From Prevotellaceae bacterium (GTDB taxonomy: Bacteria > Bacteroidota > Bacteroidia > Bacteroidales > UBA932), in contig JAISLK010000006.1 in assembly GCA_031290935.1 (NCBI GenBank), forward strand, positions 1 through 40,396: 40,396 bases of DNA, written 5' to 3'. Each line of letters starts with the position of its first letter. The stretch's first letter is position 1. This document shows, one piece after another, positions 1 through 8,116 of the stretch. The position numbers were made by a program, and so were the translations under genes. The notes beneath the pieces are model-generated. The model made no database searches, was not told the origin of the DNA, and saw only the letters and a list, made by a program, of their open reading frames with translations.

Positions 1-2
1 TT

Positions 3-212
3 CAGTTAAATATCCTTTCTCCGACCGGATATTACGGTAAACAGGTCTGCGAACATGCCGAATATCTTCTGAATAACGGATTTTATACTTTCACGGGAAC
101 AGATATTCACAATCTGGAACATCATCGACATGCTTTTAACCAGAAATCATTAACCACGAAACTGATAAACCAAATTATATCCTTGACGGTTCTTACCCCT
201 TCCACCTTTTAG
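3..212 (+). CDS. Tyrosine-protein phosphatase, PHP family (CpsB/YwqE-like), C-terminal fragment
   Basis: An open frame enters from the left edge and ends at TAG after about 69 codons. The residues QLNILSPTGYYGKQV, then an AEYLL stretch, then FTGTDIHNLEHH match what I remember of the C-terminus of the PHP-fold phosphatases that dephosphorylate bacterial tyrosine kinases controlling capsule and exopolysaccharide export. In that family the GTD-x-H segment carries metal-binding residues. The rest of the gene lies outside the window, so the start, length and full active site cannot be checked. It is convergent with the acyl-CoA dehydrogenase, with only about 20 bp between the two stops. A link to the polysaccharide cluster 10 kb away is possible but not shown. 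Confidence 0.68.
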   Translation, partial: QLNILSPTGYYGKQVCEHAEYLLNNGFYTFTGTDIHNLEHHRHAFNQKSLTTKLINQIISLTVLTPSTF

Positions 213-232
213 TCTTCGACCCTTTACCCTTT

Positions 233-1939
233 CTACCCCTCTACACTGTATGCGCTGAGATGGTCTAATGCGAAGTTCGTGATAAATGTATAGCGTTCGG
301 CATTTGCCGCCTGCCCGCGCGTGATGTAGATAGCCGCCGACTGGATGTAGTCGTCGCCGGTTTGCGAATCCAGCAACAGGAGATAGCCCATTACGATATG
401 CCCCGCCATTTCGACTAACCGGCGGGCGTGGAAATCGGTATATTCATTGTCGTTTTTCTCTTTCACAAACTGCACGGCCTGTTCGTACTGGCCGGTCATA
501 GCTATTAACAGCTTGCGCAGGTGTTCATGTTCCGCTTTCACCGGCAGGGCTTCGTATTCGCGTATTTTTTGCAGGTATGCGCCGGTGAGGACACCGCGTA
601 TGGCGGCCACTACCTGCAATTGCGACGTACCTTCGTAAATCGTCAGGATACGCGCATCGCGGTACATCCGTTCCACCGGGTATTCTTTCATAAACCCGGA
701 GCCGCCGTGTATTTGCAGGGCGTCATAGGCGTTTTGGTTGGCATATTCGCTGGCAAACAGTTTCAGCAACGGCGTGTAGATATCCGCCAGCTTCTGGTAT
801 TCCTTTTGTTCGGCGCGTTCTTCCGGCGTCAGCTTGCGGCTTTCTGCAAGGATATTATAGGATTTGTATACGTCCACGAAGCGCGACGTTTCATAAAGCA
901 GCGCCCGCGACGCCTGCAATTTCGCTTTAATCACGCCCAGTAATTCGTACACGGCAGGGAAGTGTACAATCGTTTTGCCGAATTGCGCCCGTTCGTGCGC
1001 ATACTTCCATGCCTCGCGGTACGCGGCTTCCGACAGTCCTACCGACTGTGCGCCCACGCCCAGCCGTGCGCCGTTCATCAGCGACATGACATATTTTATC
1101 AGCCCCAGCTTGCGGTCGCCGACCAGTTGCGCCGGCGCATCGCGGAACACCAGTTCACAGGTCGGGGAGCCTTTGATGCCTAATTTGTTTTCAATCCGGC
1201 GGACGGTTACGCCGCCGTCGGCCTTGTCATATACAAAGTAAGACAGTCCGCGCCCGTCGGAAGAGCCTTCTTCGGAGCGTGCCAGCACTAATTTGATTTG
1301 CGCGTCGCCATTGGTGATAAAGCGTTTCACGCCGTTGAGCAGCCACACGCCTTTTTCTTCGTTCCATGCGGCTTTGAGCATCACGGCCTGCAGGTCGCTG
1401 CCGGCGTCGGGTTCCGTCAAGTCCATAGAGCAGGTGTCGCCTTTATTGATGCGCGGCAGGAAGCGTTCTTTAATTTCTTTCGATGCAAACTCGTGAATGG
1501 TTTCGGCGCAGTCCTGCAACCCCCATATATTGGCAAATCCGGCGTCGGCGCGGCTCACAATCTCGGCGGCCATCACGTAGGGCACCATCGAAAAGTTCAG
1601 CCCGCCGTATTCGCGCGGTAACGAAAGCCCATAGAGCCCGGCTTGTGTGAGGGCGTCGTGGTTTTGCTGCGTACCGGCGGCATATTTCACCCGTCCGTTG
1701 ATGACTTGCGGCCCTTCATGATCTACGCTTTCGGCATTCGGCGCAATGATATTGGCGCAAATATCGCCGATTACTTCCAGTACTTTATCATAGCTGTCGA
1801 GCGCGTCGTCAACGTCTGCCGGCGCATAGTCATACTTGCCGTTGTCTGCAAAATTCTTTTCTTTTAATTCCACAATCTTCCGCATCAACGGATGCTGAAG
1901 CTGGAATTGCAAATCTTTGTTGTCGGTGTAGAAGTTCAT
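233..1939 (-). CDS. Acyl-CoA dehydrogenase, FAD-dependent
   Basis: This 568-aa protein oxidises an acyl-CoA thioester to the enoyl-CoA (or works in reverse with electrons from Etf). The ACAD fold is clear: the flavin/substrate signature TEPDAGSD at residues 175-182, the arginine-rich helix around 290-325 (RLGVGAQSVG, RAQFGKTIVHF), and the second signature near 410-440 ending in IYEGTSQLQ. Glu436 aligns with the catalytic base of medium-chain and butyryl-CoA dehydrogenases. It is about 190 residues longer than the classical 380-aa enzymes. The extra length is an insert around 355-390 and a helical C-terminal domain after 450, as in the long Bacteroidota ACADs. It is the last gene of the DUF3467-etfB-etfA-acd series, so Etf is its likely electron partner. 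Substrate chain length cannot be read from the sequence. Confidence 0.93.
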   Translation of the reverse strand: MNFYTDNKDLQFQLQHPLMRKIVELKEKNFADNGKYDYAPADVDDALDSYDKVLEVIGDICANIIAPNAESVDHEGPQVINGRVKYAAGTQQNHDALTQAGLYGLSLPREYGGLNFSMVPYVMAAEIVSRADAGFANIWGLQDCAETIHEFASKEIKERFLPRINKGDTCSMDLTEPDAGSDLQAVMLKAAWNEEKGVWLLNGVKRFITNGDAQIKLVLARSEEGSSDGRGLSYFVYDKADGGVTVRRIENKLGIKGSPTCELVFRDAPAQLVGDRKLGLIKYVMSLMNGARLGVGAQSVGLSEAAYREAWKYAHERAQFGKTIVHFPAVYELLGVIKAKLQASRALLYETSRFVDVYKSYNILAESRKLTPEERAEQKEYQKLADIYTPLLKLFASEYANQNAYDALQIHGGSGFMKEYPVERMYRDARILTIYEGTSQLQVVAAIRGVLTGAYLQKIREYEALPVKAEHEHLRKLLIAMTGQYEQAVQFVKEKNDNEYTDFHARRLVEMAGHIVMGYLLLLDSQTGDDYIQSAAIYITRGQAANAERYTFITNFALDHLSAYSVEG

Positions 1940-1950
1940 TGTTGTTATTT

Positions 1951-2057
1951 TATGAAGTTAGAGAAGTTAATAGTAGTTAGAGAAGTTAATAGGGGTTGTT
2001 AGTTATGTTTGGTTTCTAATAATTTTTCGCAGTAGGCGTTTAGCTTCTCTAACTTCT
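1951..2057. repeat. Intergenic inverted repeat with heptamer-like arms
   Basis: GAAGTTAGAGAAG at 1955-1967 is the exact reverse complement of CTTCTCTAACTTC at 2044-2056, separated by about 76 bp. A second copy of the left arm (GTTAGAGAAGTTAATAG) follows directly. It lies between etfA and the acyl-CoA dehydrogenase and belongs with the other short-word intergenic islands of this window. An mRNA hairpin between the two genes is possible. No promoter element was recognised here. Confidence 0.6.
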
Positions 2058-2062
2058 TTTCG

Positions 2063-3079
2063 CTACTTACTGTTCTCCCTGTAGCGTTTAATCATTTTCG
2101 GAATCACTTCATTCAGGTCGCCGACGATGGCGTAGTCGGCTATTTGGTTGATGGGCGCGGCGGCGTCGGTATTGATGGATATGACCATCGCCGACTGGTC
2201 CATGCCGGCAGTATGCTGGATTTGCCCGGAGATACCGCAGGCGATGTACAGCTTCGGGCGTACGGTGATGCCTGTCTGCCCGACCTGTCGCGCATGGTCG
2301 GCAAAGCCGGCGTCAACCGCCGCACGCGATGCGCCTACTTCCCCGCCCAGCGTTGCTGCCAAATCAAACAACAGCCGGAAATTCTCCTTGCTGCCTACGC
2401 CGTAGCCGCCGGAAACGATAATCCCTGCGCCTTTAATATCCACCTTGCGTTCTTCGATGTGGCGTTCGAGAATTTCCACTGCAAAATCTGCGTCGGAGAG
2501 GTATTGCGCTACATTGACTTTCCTGACCTCGGGCGTTATGGGCGTGCTCACCGGTTCTTTCTTCATCACGCCTTCGCGTACGGTAGCCATCTGCGGGCGG
2601 TGTTCGGGGTTTATAATCGTAGCGATGATATTGCCGCCAAACGCCGGGCGAATCTGGTACAGCAGGTTCTTGTACGTACCGCCTTTAGTATCGCTGTGGT
2701 CGCCGATTTCCAGGCTGGTGCAGTCGGCGGTCAAGCCGCTTTTCAGCGCGCTGGATACGCGCGGCGCCAGGTCGCGGCCGATGCTCGTAGCGCCAAACAG
2801 GGCTATCTGCGGCTGTTCCGCTTTGATGATGCCGACAGTGATAGCGGCATGCGGCAGCGTGCGGAACGGCGACAAGCGGGCGTCATCGGCCAGGTGTACG
2901 ATATGCGCCCCGTAGCGGGCGAGTTCTTTTTCTGTTCCCTGCAGGTTTTCCCCGATAGCCAGTGCTTCGAGCCGGCAACCCAGCTGCGTCGCCAGGGTGC
3001 GCCCTTTCGTAAGCAGTTCGAGGCTTACATCGGCCATCCTGCCGCCTTCCATTTCGCAATAAACTAAAATATTATTCAT
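2063..3079 (-). CDS. etfA: Electron transfer flavoprotein, alpha subunit
   Basis: The 338-aa alpha subunit of the Etf heterodimer binds FAD in its C-terminal domain and passes electrons to or from acyl-CoA dehydrogenases. The N-terminal half (1-200) is the ETF alpha/beta nucleotide-binding fold. The C-terminal FAD domain is easy to see: GAGIIVSGGYGVGSKENF around 217-234, GASRAAVDAG at 249-258, then QVGQTG and IACGISGQIQH (265-289), and NTDAAAPI at 303-310. These are the usual FAD-contact stretches. It sits between etfB and the acyl-CoA dehydrogenase on the same strand, with repeat-filled gaps of 88 and 123 bp. Whether this Etf bifurcates electrons cannot be settled from the primary sequence alone. 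Confidence 0.96.
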   Translation of the reverse strand: MNNILVYCEMEGGRMADVSLELLTKGRTLATQLGCRLEALAIGENLQGTEKELARYGAHIVHLADDARLSPFRTLPHAAITVGIIKAEQPQIALFGATSIGRDLAPRVSSALKSGLTADCTSLEIGDHSDTKGGTYKNLLYQIRPAFGGNIIATIINPEHRPQMATVREGVMKKEPVSTPITPEVRKVNVAQYLSDADFAVEILERHIEERKVDIKGAGIIVSGGYGVGSKENFRLLFDLAATLGGEVGASRAAVDAGFADHARQVGQTGITVRPKLYIACGISGQIQHTAGMDQSAMVISINTDAAAPINQIADYAIVGDLNEVIPKMIKRYRENSK

Positions 3080-3090
3080 CCTGCACAGTG

Positions 3091-3170
3091 ATTAAGTGAT
3101 TAAGTGATTAAGTGATTAAGTAATGCCTTTCATTCATAATTCATAATTCATAATTCATAACTCATAACTA
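3091..3170. repeat. Heptamer repeat island (GTGATTA and ATTCATA words)
   Basis: Two tandem 7-bp repeats lie back to back between etfB and etfA: four or five copies of an AGTGATTA-type word (3095-3121), then about five of ATTCATA (3131-3166). On the minus strand the second block follows etfB's TAG stop directly as TTATGAG/TTATGAA units. Because 7 is not a multiple of 3, the stop triplets in these words close all three frames within about 21 bp. Confidence 0.8.
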
Positions 3171-4037
3171 ACCTATCGTATGGTTCGCCATCAGTTCTTT
3201 TATCAACGCATCCATGTCGGCGTCGGAGGCGGTGAGGCGCTTCGATTCTTTGGACTGGAATACGATGTTCTCTATTTTCTTTACTTTGGTCGGCGAGCCG
3301 GCAAGCCCGAACTGGGATTCGTCTCCGCCTACGTCGGCAACGCTCCATTCGGTGATACGCAAATGGTCGGGCAGCCGGCTGTCGTAAGCGTCATTGCCGG
3401 ATTCCTGAAATTCCGACAAGGTTTTGGCGCGTTTATATTTCATCAGCTGTTTTGCATGGCGCGGCCGGCAGGCAGGCGCCGAGCCGTGTACGGTAATCAC
3501 CAGCGGCAACAGCGCGGCCACTGTTTCCACGCCCCGTTCGAGGCGGCGTTTGACCTGTACTTTCCGGCCGTCGCAGGAAATGATTTCTTCGGCATATGTT
3601 ACCTGCGGCCAGTGCAGTTTTTCCGCTACCTGCGGGCCTACCTGCGCCGTATCGCCGTCAATGGCCTGCCGTCCGGCAAGGATAATATCGGGGTTCATTT
3701 TGCGGACAGCCTGCGCCAGGGCATAGGATGTCGCCAGCGTATCGGCGCCGGCGAACTTGCGGTCGGTAAGCAGCACGCCGCCGTCGGCGCCGCGGAACAG
3801 CCCTTCGCGGATGATGTCGGCCGCGCGTCCCGGGCCCATCGTTAACAGGTGAACGGCGCTGCCGGGTATCCGGTCTTTCAGGCGCAATGCCTGTTCCAGT
3901 GCGTGCAGGTCTTCGGGGTTAAATATCGCGGGGAGGGCGGCGCGGTTCACCGTGCCGTCTTCCTTCATGGCGTTTTTCCCCACATTGCGCGTGTCCGGCA
4001 CCTGTTTGGCCAGCACTACAATTTTGAGTGGTTTCAT
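3168..4037 (-). CDS. etfB: Electron transfer flavoprotein, beta subunit
   Basis: This 289-aa protein is the beta subunit of Etf. It begins with the typical KIVVLAKQVPDTRNVG (residues 5-20). It contains LAGRQAIDGDTAQVGP (120-135), the ETF-beta signature region for the AMP or second FAD site, and DVGGDESQFGLAGSPTKVKK near 236-255, which corresponds to the loop that contacts partner dehydrogenases. Length is slightly above the usual 250-270. It starts 33 bp downstream of the DUF3467 gene and precedes etfA, so all are probably transcribed from the promoter in front of DUF3467. The stop codon abuts a heptamer repeat block. Confidence 0.96.
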   Translation of the reverse strand: MKPLKIVVLAKQVPDTRNVGKNAMKEDGTVNRAALPAIFNPEDLHALEQALRLKDRIPGSAVHLLTMGPGRAADIIREGLFRGADGGVLLTDRKFAGADTLATSYALAQAVRKMNPDIILAGRQAIDGDTAQVGPQVAEKLHWPQVTYAEEIISCDGRKVQVKRRLERGVETVAALLPLVITVHGSAPACRPRHAKQLMKYKRAKTLSEFQESGNDAYDSRLPDHLRITEWSVADVGGDESQFGLAGSPTKVKKIENIVFQSKESKRLTASDADMDALIKELMANHTIG

Positions 4038-4070
4038 ATTGTCAATTACTGTTTTTAATTTCCGGCGCCC

Positions 4071-4376
4071 TTATGCCTGCGCCGTGTTATTACCGAACGA
4101 CAGCGGAATGGTCATCCCGCCTTCGTTGATTTTAATTTTCCCGTGCGACGATTCATATTTCAGGATATTATCCTGTAAAGCGCCGAGCAGCCGTTTGGCA
4201 TGTTCGGGCGTAAGGAGGACGCGGCTTTTCACCTGCGCCTTGGGCATGCCCGGCAGGATACACACAAAGTCCAGAATAAACTCGCTTTGTGAATGGGAGA
4301 TAACGGCAAAGTTCGCATACGTCCCTTCCGCAATCTCTTCCCTTAATTCGATATTGATTTCTTTTTGCTGTTCCAT
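4071..4376 (-). CDS. DUF3467 family protein
   Basis: A 101-aa acidic protein starting MEQQKEINIELREEIAEGTYANFAV. The pattern of an N-terminal Y-A-N-x-A segment, a central S-x-S-E-F-x-x-D-F-V block and a C-terminal LTPEHAKRLLGALQDNI matches the DUF3467 family, widespread in Bacteroidota and without an assigned function as far as I know. It is the first gene of the Etf/acyl-CoA dehydrogenase series and lies just downstream of a good promoter. The family's usual neighbours are RNA polymerase or housekeeping genes rather than etf, so a role in electron transfer is only an inference from position. Confidence 0.85.
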   Translation of the reverse strand: MEQQKEINIELREEIAEGTYANFAVISHSQSEFILDFVCILPGMPKAQVKSRVLLTPEHAKRLLGALQDNILKYESSHGKIKINEGGMTIPLSFGNNTAQA

Positions 4377-4399
4377 AATAGGTGTTTAATTTGACCCGG

Positions 4400-4428
4400 C
4401 AAAGATACGAATTTTTTTAATGTGGCAA
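4400..4428 (-). promoter_or_regulatory. Bacteroidota-type promoter for DUF3467-etfB-etfA-acd
   Basis: On the minus strand the -7 element TATCTTTG (4407-4400) lies 23 bp upstream of the DUF3467 ATG. A TTG (4428-4426) sits 18 bp further upstream. This matches the Bacteroidota sigma-factor consensus of TTG, about 19 bp, then TAnnTTTG. Confidence 0.72.
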
Positions 4429-4429
4429 T

Positions 4430-4464
4430 GGAATTAACTGTTTAATGGGATTAATTGTTTAATG
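4430..4464. repeat. Short 17-bp direct repeat
   Basis: GGAATTAACTGTTTAATG is followed directly by GGATTAATTGTTTAATG. These are two near-identical units upstream of the DUF3467 promoter. They could be an operator or only part of the local repeat-rich spacer. Confidence 0.4.
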
Positions 4465-4540
4465 TGGCTAATTATGCATTACGGGCAAAGATGCAGGCAA
4501 AAAAACCGGGGAAGGGGGCATTTTGTTTAAACCAGCCCTT

Positions 4541-4750
4541 TTTTGGCGCAGCCCAACCCTTTTTTGGCGTAGCCCAAAGGTATTTTGGCGTAGCCTAAAG
4601 GTATTTTGGCGTAGCCCAAAGGTATTTTGGCGTAGCCCAAACTTATTTTGGCGTAGCCCAAACTTATTTTGGTGTAGCCCAAACTTGCTTTGGCGTAGCC
4701 CAAACTTACTTTGGCGTAGCCCAAAAGTACTTTGGCGTAGCCCAAAAAGG
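4541..4750. repeat. 21-bp tandem array, about 10 copies
   Basis: Ten units of exactly 21 bp, each built on TTTTGGCGTAGCCCAAA plus four more variable bases (GGTA, CTTA, CTTG, AGTA). Each unit contains the inverted pair TTTGG/CCAAA around six bases. Changes between units cluster at the variable four bases. The array keeps frames open on both strands (FWRSPKV on plus, LGYAKIP on minus), but neither frame has an ATG or a plausible RBS, so I do not call a gene. With the flanking heptamer island it fills the 500-bp gap between lpdA and DUF3467. Confidence 0.9.
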
Positions 4751-4760
4751 CCTGCGTCTA

Positions 4761-4903
4761 TAGAGTTAAGAACTAAGAGTTAAGAACTAAGAGTTGGCTG
4801 GCGCCGGCAGCTCTTAACTCTTAGTTCTTAACTCTTAACTCTTAACTCTTAACTCTTAGTTCTTAACTCTTAACTCTTAACTCTTAACTCTTAACTCATC
4901 ACT
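4761..4903. repeat. Heptamer island with GC-core palindrome
   Basis: Left arm of GAGTTAA/GAACTAA words, a GC core GGCTGGCGCCGGC (4796-4808), then a long right arm of about twelve CTTAACT/CTTAGTT words. The arms are reverse complements, so the element can form a long hairpin. The right arm runs into the 3' end of lpdA, where it encodes the last residues and the stop. Confidence 0.85.
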
Positions 4904-6262
4904 CATCCTTGCCGCCTCGAAGATGCCTTCGCTCATGGAGGGGTGGGGGTGGATGGCGCGGAGGAGGTCGCCGGCGCGTGCGCCCGTTTGGCGGGCGAGG
5001 ACGAGTTCGGCAATCATTTCGGTTACGTGACTGCCGGCGAGGTGCGCGCCTAAGAGTTTGCCGGAGGCGTCGTCGAAAAGGAGTTTGACCAGGCCGTCCC
5101 TGTCGCCGTCGGCGGCGGCTTTGCCGGAGGCGGCGTAGAAGTATTTTCCGGTACGCAGCGCATATCCCTGTTCGCGGGCGGCGCGTTCGGTAAGCCCTAC
5201 CGAGGCGGTTTCGGGGGTGGTATAAAGGCAGGAGGGGATGTTGTCATAGTCAACCGGCTCCGGCGAGCGGCCGGCGATGTATTCCACGCAGGCGAGCGCT
5301 TCGGCGGCGGCCACATGCGCCAGCGCCGGGGTGGCGATTACGTCGCCGACGGCATAAATGCCCGCTGCGCCGGTGCGGTAGCGTTCATCGACCTTGATAC
5401 GTCCGTGTTCCACTGCTGCGCCGGCCGCTTCCAGCCCCATGTTTTCAATGTTTGCCGTGATGCCTGCGGCGGACAGTATTTTGCTTGCCGTTACCGTTTC
5501 TTCGCCTTTTTTTGTTTGCAGCCGCAGCGTGCATCCTTCGCCGGAGGTGTCGGCGTGCGTTACCTGCGCGGAGGTGATTACTTTTATCCCCGCTTTGCGG
5601 AAAGCGCGCGACAGCTGTGCGGAAATATCGGCGTCTTCCAGCGGGGCGATGGCGTCCATGTATTCGATTAATGTAACTTCTGCGCCCATGCAGCGGTAGA
5701 AATACGCCAGTTCGCACCCGATGGCGCCGGAGCCAATCACGGCGAGGCTTTCGGGAATCTCCGCCGGCGTTAAGGCTTCGCGGTAGCCGATGATTTTTTT
5801 ACCGTCGATGGGCGCAAAGGGCAGGCTGCGGGCGCGGGCGCCGGTGGCGATAATGACATGGGGCGCGGTAACGGTTTGCCTGCCGCCGGCGCTGCCGGTT
5901 ATTTCGACGCTTTTATCGGCCAGCAGTGTCGCCGTGCCGGCGAAGAGGGCGATGTTATTTTTCTTTAAAAGGAATTCCACGCCTTTGTTCATCCCGGCGG
6001 CCACCGCCCTGCTTCGAGCGACGATGGCTGCAATGTCCGGCGCTATGTTTTCCGCGTGTATGCCGAAGCCGGCAGCCTGCCGCGTTTCCTGCAATACCTG
6101 TGCGCTCCGGAGGAGGGCTTTGGTGGGAATACAGCCCCAGTTGAGGCAAATGCCGCCCCATTCCGCGCGTTCGACGATGGCGGTGCGGAAGCCCAGCTGC
6201 GCCGCGCGGATGGCTGCCGTATAGCCTCCGGGGCCGCTGCCTATAACTAATAAATCAAACAT
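4877..6262 (-). CDS. lpdA: Dihydrolipoyl dehydrogenase (E3)
   Basis: This FAD/NAD flavoprotein reoxidises dihydrolipoamide for 2-oxoacid dehydrogenase or glycine cleavage complexes. I take ATG at 6262 as the start, giving 461 aa; an upstream in-frame TTG is less likely. Numbered from there, FAD-binding GSGPGGYTAA is near residues 9-18, and the redox disulfide is Cys39/Cys44 in GGICLNWGCIPTK. A second Rossmann motif (IGSGAIGCELA) and FAD motif 2 (GIYAVGDVI) follow. The C-terminal dimer domain has the catalytic pair His440/Glu445 in HPHPSMSE. The final residues ELRVKS and the stop are written by the heptamer repeat that has grown into the gene. No E1 or E2 gene is nearby, so the partner complex is unknown. 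It is divergent from clcA. Confidence 0.93.
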   Translation of the reverse strand: MFDLLVIGSGPGGYTAAIRAAQLGFRTAIVERAEWGGICLNWGCIPTKALLRSAQVLQETRQAAGFGIHAENIAPDIAAIVARSRAVAAGMNKGVEFLLKKNNIALFAGTATLLADKSVEITGSAGGRQTVTAPHVIIATGARARSLPFAPIDGKKIIGYREALTPAEIPESLAVIGSGAIGCELAYFYRCMGAEVTLIEYMDAIAPLEDADISAQLSRAFRKAGIKVITSAQVTHADTSGEGCTLRLQTKKGEETVTASKILSAAGITANIENMGLEAAGAAVEHGRIKVDERYRTGAAGIYAVGDVIATPALAHVAAAEALACVEYIAGRSPEPVDYDNIPSCLYTTPETASVGLTERAAREQGYALRTGKYFYAASGKAAADGDRDGLVKLLFDDASGKLLGAHLAGSHVTEMIAELVLARQTGARAGDLLRAIHPHPSMSEGIFEAARMSDELRVKS

Positions 6263-6280
6263 GTTTTTTTGTTTTGGTTG

Positions 6281-6288
6281 CAAAGATA
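6281..6288 (-). promoter_or_regulatory. -7 promoter element for lpdA
   Basis: TATCTTTG on the minus strand, 18 bp upstream of the chosen lpdA ATG, implying a very short leader. I see no clear TTG at the expected -33 distance. Its placement supports the ATG start over the upstream TTG. Confidence 0.55.
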
Positions 6289-6311
6289 GAAAAAAATACG
6301 GTTTGTTTTCG

Positions 6312-6319
6312 TATCTTTG
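6312..6319 (+). promoter_or_regulatory. -7 promoter element for the clcA-tex operon
   Basis: TATCTTTG on the plus strand, 21 bp upstream of the clcA ATG at 6341. It is back to back with the lpdA element, 23 bp away, so this short gap is a divergent promoter region. Confidence 0.55.
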
Positions 6320-6340
6320 GCCTCTGAATTTTCAAACAAC

Positions 6341-8116
6341 ATGAAACGCCTCTCGCAGTTGACCGCTCAATTGAGTTTCCAGCTTCGCCGGCTCCCCGAA
6401 CGGCGGCTCACCCTGTTGCTGGCGCTGGCGGTGGGCGTTGGCAGCGGGCTGGCGGCGGTGTTGTTGAAAAACGCCATTCACTTTATCCGGTGGATGCTGA
6501 CCAACTGGTTTAATACCCCTGCCGAAAGTTTGCTGTATATCGTTTACCCGGGCGTGGGGATGCTGCTGTCGCTGCTGTTTGTGCGTTATGTCGTCAAGGC
6601 GGACATCGGGCACGGGATAACGAAGGTGCTGTACGCTATTTCGCGGAAGAAGGCAAAAATCAAAGGGCACAATACGTGGAGTTCGATGGTCACAAGCGCG
6701 GTTACGATAGGTTTCGGCGGCTCTGTGGGCGCGGAAGCGCCGATAGTTTATACCGGCGCGGCGATTGGTTCAAAGGTCGGGCAGGTGCTTCACCTGAAGG
6801 AGCGGCATATTGCGCTACTGCTTGGTTGCGGTGCGGCGGGCGCTATTGCGGGGATATTTAAGGCGCCCCTGGCCGGTATCGTCTTTACGCTCGAAATCCT
6901 GATGTTCGACTTGACGATGACTTCTATCCTGCCGCTGCTGGTGTCGTCGGTTACGGCGACGGCCGTGTCGTTCCTGCTGCTGGGCGACGTGGTGCAGTTC
7001 CCTACGGGCAGTATCAGCCTTTTTTCCATGGCGAACATACCTTATTATATATCGCTGGGCGTCTTTTGCGGGTTTGCTTCGCTCTATTTCACGCGCGGGA
7101 CGCTGTATGTCGAAAGCCTGCTGAAGCGTATCGAACGGCCGCTGCAACGCTGGCTCTGCTGCGCCATCGGCCTGGGGGCGCTGATATTCCTCTTCCCGCC
7201 GCTCTACGGCGAAGGCTATGATTCCCTGTCGGCGCTGCTCAATGAAAACGTCGCCGTAGCGATGGGGGAAACCGTGTTCGGCAGTTACCGGCAGGAGACA
7301 TGGTTTGTGCTGTTATTTTTTGGCGGCGTGCTGTTGCTGAAAATACTTTCGATGTCGTTTACCAACAGCGGCGGCGGCGTGGGCGGCACGTTCGGCCCGA
7401 CGCTGTTTATGGGCGGCGTCGCCGGCTTCCTGGTGGCGCGGCTAATCAACCTGAGCGGCATGGCCACGGTGCCGGAAGCCAACTTTGCGCTGGTGGGCAT
7501 GGCGGGGATGATGGCCGGCGTGATGCAGGCGCCCCTGACCGCTATCTTCCTTATCGCCGAAATCACCAAAGGGTACGACCTGCTGATGCCCCTGATGCTG
7601 GCGTCCGCCGTATCGTTTGTAACCGTCCACGGGTTTGAAAAACATTCTATCTATACCAAACGCCTCGCCCTGCGCGGCGACCTCATTACGCACGACAAGG
7701 ACAAGGCGGTGCTCACGCGCCTCTCCATCCAGCCGCTGATTGAAACGAACTTCAATGCCGTGCTGCCGGAGCATACCCTGGGGACGTTGATAAAAGTCGT
7801 TTCCCGTTCGCACCGGAACCTGTTTCCCGTGATAGATATTCGCAGCCACCTGCTGGGCGTGGTGCTGCTCGACGATATACGCCCTATCATGTTTGACGCC
7901 GGGCGCTATGACTCCACTTTTGTGCGCGACCTCATGCAGCCCGTGCCCGCCACCGTAGAAGAATACGAAAGCATGGAATCGGTGCTGAATAAATTTGAAC
8001 AGACCGGCGCATGGAATTTGCCGGTGGTGAGCGACCATAAATACATCGGGTTTGTATCCAAATCAAAAATATTTAATGCCTACCGGCAGCAATTACAGGA
8101 ATTTTCTTATGAATAG
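6341..8116 (+). CDS. ClC-family chloride channel/transporter with CBS pair
   Basis: This 591-aa inner-membrane protein moves chloride or related anions. Start ATG 6341 is chosen over an upstream TTG because the -7 promoter element overlaps the longer frame. Residues 1-430 contain many membrane helices. The ClC motifs are GGSVGAEAP (127-134) with the gating glutamate at 132, FKAPLAG (173-179), and GGGVGGTFGP (344-353). The C-terminal 450-591 region looks like two CBS domains (around 458-520 and 525-585), which in other ClCs bind adenine nucleotides. The position equivalent to the proton glutamate Glu203 of E. coli ClC appears to be Ile186 (VFTLEILMF). That is unusual for a standard 2:1 exchanger, though not decisive. 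The tex ATG overlaps the stop. Confidence 0.93.
   Translation: MKRLSQLTAQLSFQLRRLPERRLTLLLALAVGVGSGLAAVLLKNAIHFIRWMLTNWFNTPAESLLYIVYPGVGMLLSLLFVRYVVKADIGHGITKVLYAISRKKAKIKGHNTWSSMVTSAVTIGFGGSVGAEAPIVYTGAAIGSKVGQVLHLKERHIALLLGCGAAGAIAGIFKAPLAGIVFTLEILMFDLTMTSILPLLVSSVTATAVSFLLLGDVVQFPTGSISLFSMANIPYYISLGVFCGFASLYFTRGTLYVESLLKRIERPLQRWLCCAIGLGALIFLFPPLYGEGYDSLSALLNENVAVAMGETVFGSYRQETWFVLLFFGGVLLLKILSMSFTNSGGGVGGTFGPTLFMGGVAGFLVARLINLSGMATVPEANFALVGMAGMMAGVMQAPLTAIFLIAEITKGYDLLMPLMLASAVSFVTVHGFEKHSIYTKRLALRGDLITHDKDKAVLTRLSIQPLIETNFNAVLPEHTLGTLIKVVSRSHRNLFPVIDIRSHLLGVVLLDDIRPIMFDAGRYDSTFVRDLMQPVPATVEEYESMESVLNKFEQTGAWNLPVVSDHKYIGFVSKSKIFNAYRQQLQEFSYE

Noticed and set aside
2144-3067. Long plus-strand open frame (307 codons) opposite etfA
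   Set aside because: It lies fully antisense to a well-conserved etfA and shows no family motif; long antisense frames are expected in this GC-rich codon usage.
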